Both the position numbers and the translations under genes were made by a program. Positions 6,402 through 8,730 of a stretch of DNA of 8,730 nucleotides are shown piece by piece; the first letter of the stretch is position 1, and each line of letters begins with the position of its first letter. The stretch is taken from assembly GCA_023489135.1 (NCBI GenBank), contig JAMDCE010000628.1:1-8730 (forward strand), written 5' to 3'. This DNA comes from Chloroflexota bacterium. GTDB taxonomy: Bacteria; Chloroflexota; Chloroflexia; JAMDCE01. The notes below the pieces were generated by a model that was given only the letters and a program-made list of their open reading frames with translations, made no database searches and was not told where the DNA came from.

Positions 6402-6409
6402 AAAGGGGA
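6402..6409 (+). promoter_or_regulatory. hemE ribosome-binding site that decides the start
   Basis: AAAGGGGA lies 10 nt before the ATG at 6420 and 4 nt before an in-frame GTG at 6414. The in-frame ATG at 6381 has no purine-rich site upstream. This argues for translation from 6414 or 6420 rather than 6381. Confidence 0.6.
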
Positions 6410-6419
6410 CCTTGTGGTT

Positions 6420-7454
6420 ATGGCTCTAGATGACCGATTCCTCAATAACCGATTCCTTAGGGCGTGCAGGCGCGAACCTGTGGATCGAACCCCCATCTGG
6501 CTGATGCGCCAGGCAGGACGATATCTGGCTGAATATCGCGCGATCCGCGCCCAGCATTCCTTCCTCGAGATGTGTAAGACACCAGAGCTTGCCTGCGAGG
6601 TAACCCTTCAGCCGGTGGATAAGCTTGGCGTCGACGCCGCCATATTGTTTGCCGACATATTACTGCCTCTGGAGCCAATGGGACTGGCCATAGAGTTCGC
6701 TAAGGACGAAGGACCAGTCATCCACAATCCAGTGCAAAGCAAGGCCGACGTCGACCACCTGCGAGTGATAGAGCCCGAGGACTGCGGCTTTGTTCTGGAA
6801 GCGATCAAACTCGTACGAAAAGAGCTCCATGGTCGCGTCCCGCTCATTTTGGCAAGCTATGTGATAGAGGGCGGAGGCACGCGCGTCTATCGGCAGTGCA
6901 AGACGCTGATGTATAACGATCCTAAAGCCTGGCATGCGCTCATGGATAAACTGGCCGATGTGGTGACCGTCTACCTTAACTCTCAGATTGAGGCTGGTGC
7001 CCAGGCAGTGCAGCTCTTCGACAGTTGGGTGGGGAACCTTTCACCACAGGACTACCGCGAGTACGTGATGCCACATTCCGCCAAAGTTTTCGCCAACCTT
7101 AACAGAAGCGTGCCACACATTCACTTTGCCAACCAGGCAGGGGCGATGATCGAGCTAGTGAAGCAAGCTGGTGGCGACGTCATCGGCCTGGATTGGCGCA
7201 TTGAGATCGATACGGCTATCGCACGCCTTGGAGATGACGTGGCTGTGCAGGGGAATCTAGATCCAATGGCGTTGTTTGCCGGACCAGATGTCATAAGGGA
7301 AAAGACGCGGGACATCCTGGTCCGCGTAGGCAAGCGCCCCGGGCATATCTTCAATCTCGGTCACGGTCTGCATAAAGATACCCCTGTGCATCACGTGAAG
7401 GCCTTGGCCGAGGCTGTTCACGACATCAGCGCCGAGATCCGCGAGAGGCCTTGA
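6420..7454 (+). CDS. hemE: Uroporphyrinogen III decarboxylase
   Basis: HemE removes four acetate carboxyls from uroporphyrinogen III to give coproporphyrinogen III, a cytoplasmic cofactor-free step of haem synthesis. From the ATG at 6420 the protein has 344 residues, the normal length. Signature one is RTPIWLMRQAGRYLAEYR (about 23-40). The catalytic Asp is in FADIL (D79). The substrate-pocket Tyr is in SYVIEGGG (Y147), the Ser in LFDSWVG (S202), and the His in FNLGHGLHKDTP (H325). All key residues are present. An in-frame start at 6381 would add 13 residues but lacks a ribosome site; GTG 6414 is also possible. The N-terminus carries a near-duplicate pentapeptide (DDRFL, NNRFL) from a 15-bp tandem repeat. 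One nucleotide separates its TGA from the hemH ATG, so it leads a coupled haem operon. Confidence 0.96.
   Translation: MALDDRFLNNRFLRACRREPVDRTPIWLMRQAGRYLAEYRAIRAQHSFLEMCKTPELACEVTLQPVDKLGVDAAILFADILLPLEPMGLAIEFAKDEGPVIHNPVQSKADVDHLRVIEPEDCGFVLEAIKLVRKELHGRVPLILASYVIEGGGTRVYRQCKTLMYNDPKAWHALMDKLADVVTVYLNSQIEAGAQAVQLFDSWVGNLSPQDYREYVMPHSAKVFANLNRSVPHIHFANQAGAMIELVKQAGGDVIGLDWRIEIDTAIARLGDDVAVQGNLDPMALFAGPDVIREKTRDILVRVGKRPGHIFNLGHGLHKDTPVHHVKALAEAVHDISAEIRERP
6433..6457 (+). repeat. 15-bp tandem duplication in the hemE N-terminal codons
   Basis: ACCGATTCCT occurs at 6433-6442 and again at 6448-6457, with a period of 15 bp, in frame. It yields the neighbouring pentapeptides DDRFL and NNRFL just before the conserved RACRREPVDRTP segment. 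The rest of each unit has diverged. It looks like a small in-frame duplication that is tolerated because it lies before the catalytic barrel. Confidence 0.6.
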
Positions 7455-7455
7455 C

Positions 7456-8412
7456 ATGAGCGACTCAGACCACACGTCTCTGAGAACCAGTCGAGAGACA
7501 GCCGTGTTACTAATGGCCTTCGGTGGGCCTGAAACGCTGGAGCAGGTTGGGCCATTTATGGCGAGGCTAATAGGCCGACAGCCTGCGCCGCAGGTGGTCG
7601 AGCGCGTTGCTGAGCGATATCGGGTGATCGGTGGCGGCTCGCCCCTGCCTGGAATCGTCCGCGCTCAGGCTCAGGCGCTGGAGCAGGAGTTGGCCCGGGA
7701 CGGAGCCCCTGTGGTGCGAGCGGCCTTCAAATACGCGGATCCGTCAATATCTAGTGCAGTTCGTGAGCTTGCAAAGAACGGCTGCAAGCGAGTGATCGGC
7801 ATCAGTCTCTCGCCACAGCGGGCGCGTGTGACCAGCAGCGCCTACGCTGATGAATTGCTTGCCGCGGGGAAGGAAAACGGCGTCGAGACCGTGCAGGGGA
7901 ATGATTACTACGCCGAACCGCACTTCGTCGACGGCATTGCCGATCTGACCAAACAGGCTCTTTCCTCGTTTTCTAGCCCAAAGGACGTCACCATCGTGTT
8001 CAGTGCCCATAGTCTTCCTGTCGAACACGTGGAAGATGGAGACCCTTACGTCGAGCAATTGCAGGCCACTATCGCCGGCGTTCTGCAGCGCATACCTTCT
8101 CACGATTGGCGCCTTGCCTTCCAGAGCCGAGGGATGGGCGCAGGTAAATGGCTGGAGCCTCAAGTTGAGGATGTTTTGCAAGAGTTAGCTGCGAAGGGCA
8201 GAAGCCGAGTTCTCCTCGTACCTATCGGATTCACTTGCGATCACGTCGAAACATTGTATGACATCGACGTTGCGATCGCAGGGAGAGCAAGAGAGCTAGG
8301 ACTGGAGTTTGTCAGGGCTGGGGCGCTGAACGCATCGAAATCGTTTATCGAGGCGCTGGCCGCCGTAGCACGACCGCACCTCATCGTTTCAGAAGAGAGG
8401 GCAGCATCGTGA
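7456..8412 (+). CDS. hemH: Ferrochelatase, possibly coproporphyrin-type (CpfC)
   Basis: HemH inserts Fe(II) into a porphyrin. The 318-residue protein carries the family landmarks in order: LLMAFGGPE (18-26), ERYRVIGGGSPL (53-64), the catalytic His in VFSAHSLP (H185), AFQSRGMGAGKWLEP (221-235), and the second catalytic residue in PIGFTCDHVETLYD (E265). Length and single-domain form match soluble bacterial enzymes. No cysteine cluster for an Fe-S centre is seen at the C-terminus. Where B. subtilis CpfC has Tyr13, this protein has Phe22 in AFGGP, a pattern I associate with Actinobacteria-like coproporphyrin ferrochelatases. That is suggestive and not decisive. GAGAGG (7443-7448) with a 7-nt spacer precedes the ATG. 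The stop overlaps the hemY start, so HemH and HemY are made in step. Confidence 0.95.
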   Translation: MSDSDHTSLRTSRETAVLLMAFGGPETLEQVGPFMARLIGRQPAPQVVERVAERYRVIGGGSPLPGIVRAQAQALEQELARDGAPVVRAAFKYADPSISSAVRELAKNGCKRVIGISLSPQRARVTSSAYADELLAAGKENGVETVQGNDYYAEPHFVDGIADLTKQALSSFSSPKDVTIVFSAHSLPVEHVEDGDPYVEQLQATIAGVLQRIPSHDWRLAFQSRGMGAGKWLEPQVEDVLQELAAKGRSRVLLVPIGFTCDHVETLYDIDVAIAGRARELGLEFVRAGALNASKSFIEALAAVARPHLIVSEERAAS

Positions 8413-8730
8413 GGCGTGTCGTGGTCATTGGCGCCGGAGCCGCGGGGTTGGCAGCGGCGTACGCTCTGAAACGCGCGGCGGATGAGGGGCAGCAAATCGA
8501 CTGGGTCCTCCTGGAAAAAGATAACCGAGTGGGCGGTAAGATCTGGACTGAGAAAGTCGATGGGTTCATCGTCGATGGTGGTCCAGACTGCTACCTCACC
8601 GAGAAGCCGTGGATGGCGCAGATGGCTGCGCGGTTGGGAATCAGCGACCATCTGTTCCCAAGCGATGACGACAAGAAGAAAACCTACATCTATTCCAACG
8701 GAAAGCTCCACGAACTTCCTGACGGCGTAT
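8409..8730 (+). CDS. hemY: Protoporphyrinogen/coproporphyrinogen oxidase, 5' part only
   Basis: This gene starts with GTG at 8409, overlapping the hemH TGA as GTGA, and runs off the right edge with 107 complete codons. AGAGGG (8396-8401) with a 7-nt spacer supports the start. The N-terminus is the FAD-binding Rossmann unit RVVVIGAGAAGLAAAYAL (residues 3-20), then a Glu-ended second strand (VLLEKDNRVGGKIWTE), then FIVDGGPDCYL, a strong match for the HemY/PPOX flavoprotein family rather than a generic amine oxidase. HemY-type enzymes oxidise porphyrinogen to porphyrin with FAD and O2. In hemEHY operons of Gram-positive type the substrate is usually coproporphyrinogen III. The C-terminal FAD and membrane-binding parts are outside the window, so the substrate cannot be decided here. 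Confidence 0.92.
   Translation, partial: MRRVVVIGAGAAGLAAAYALKRAADEGQQIDWVLLEKDNRVGGKIWTEKVDGFIVDGGPDCYLTEKPWMAQMAARLGISDHLFPSDDDKKKTYIYSNGKLHELPDGV

Noticed and set aside
6191..6496. Minus-strand open frame of 101 codons across the TauE-hemE gap
   Set aside because: It overlaps the hemE start and both candidate promoters and has no domain-like features.
8241..8711. Minus-strand open frame of 156 codons at the right end
   Set aside because: It lies antisense to the end of hemH and the start of hemY, both of which are clear from motifs and coupled starts.
1..8730. Mobile element, CRISPR array, tRNA, rRNA or defence system
   Set aside because: No transposase, integrase, terminal repeats, regularly spaced repeats or RNA-gene cores were seen on either strand.

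Overview
The window is a contiguous piece of an ordinary bacterial chromosome, densely coded on both strands. It has no mobile elements, CRISPR arrays, tRNA or rRNA that I can see. Its contents are a multiheme cytochrome lipoprotein, a TPR protein and a membrane-anchored NHL propeller protein, a TauE/SafE permease with a DUF1634 partner, and a hemE-hemH-hemY haem operon. This suggests an environmental bacterium with anaerobic or respiratory electron-transfer metabolism. A Chloroflexota (Dehalococcoidia-like) source is my best guess, but that is inference from gene content and order, not a measured result.

Layout. (1) Positions 3-629, + strand: 3' part of a TPR protein, followed after 45 nt by a six-bladed NHL propeller protein with one N-terminal membrane anchor (675-1697). 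These two probably form an operon. (2) The NHL gene meets a minus-strand bacterial-PH/SHOCT membrane protein (2425-1694) tail to tail, and the two stop codons overlap by 4 nt. (3) A 313-nt divergent gap (2426-2738) holds promoter-like elements for both directions and several possible hairpins in the leader of the next gene. (4) Positions 2739-4739, +: a 666-residue lipoprotein with an Ala/Pro linker, an Ig/PKD-like domain and nine CXXCH haem-binding motifs. It ends before a strong 11-bp hairpin (4799-4826) that probably terminates both converging transcripts. (5) Minus strand: a TauE/SafE permease (6187-5339, TTG start) whose stop codon directly abuts the ATG of a DUF1634 membrane protein (5338-4835). 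(6) A divergent promoter region (6188-6419) with a perfect 7-bp inverted repeat across the likely hemE -35 box. (7) hemE, hemH and the 5' part of hemY, + strand, with a 1-nt gap and then a 4-nt GTGA overlap, so translationally coupled.

How the genes may work together. HemE makes coproporphyrinogen III. The HemY-type flavoprotein and HemH complete porphyrin oxidation and iron insertion, and the product feeds c-type cytochromes such as the nonaheme lipoprotein in this window. The hemE-hemH-hemY order and a Phe at the position of B. subtilis HemH Tyr13 fit the coproporphyrin-dependent branch, but the deciding gene (hemQ/chdC) is not in the window. The TauE/DUF1634 pair is a probable anion (sulfite or organosulfonate type) exporter unit. 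I see no clearly new defence or mobile system. The points most worth checking are the nonaheme cytochrome architecture, its structured leader, and the hemE operator-like repeat.
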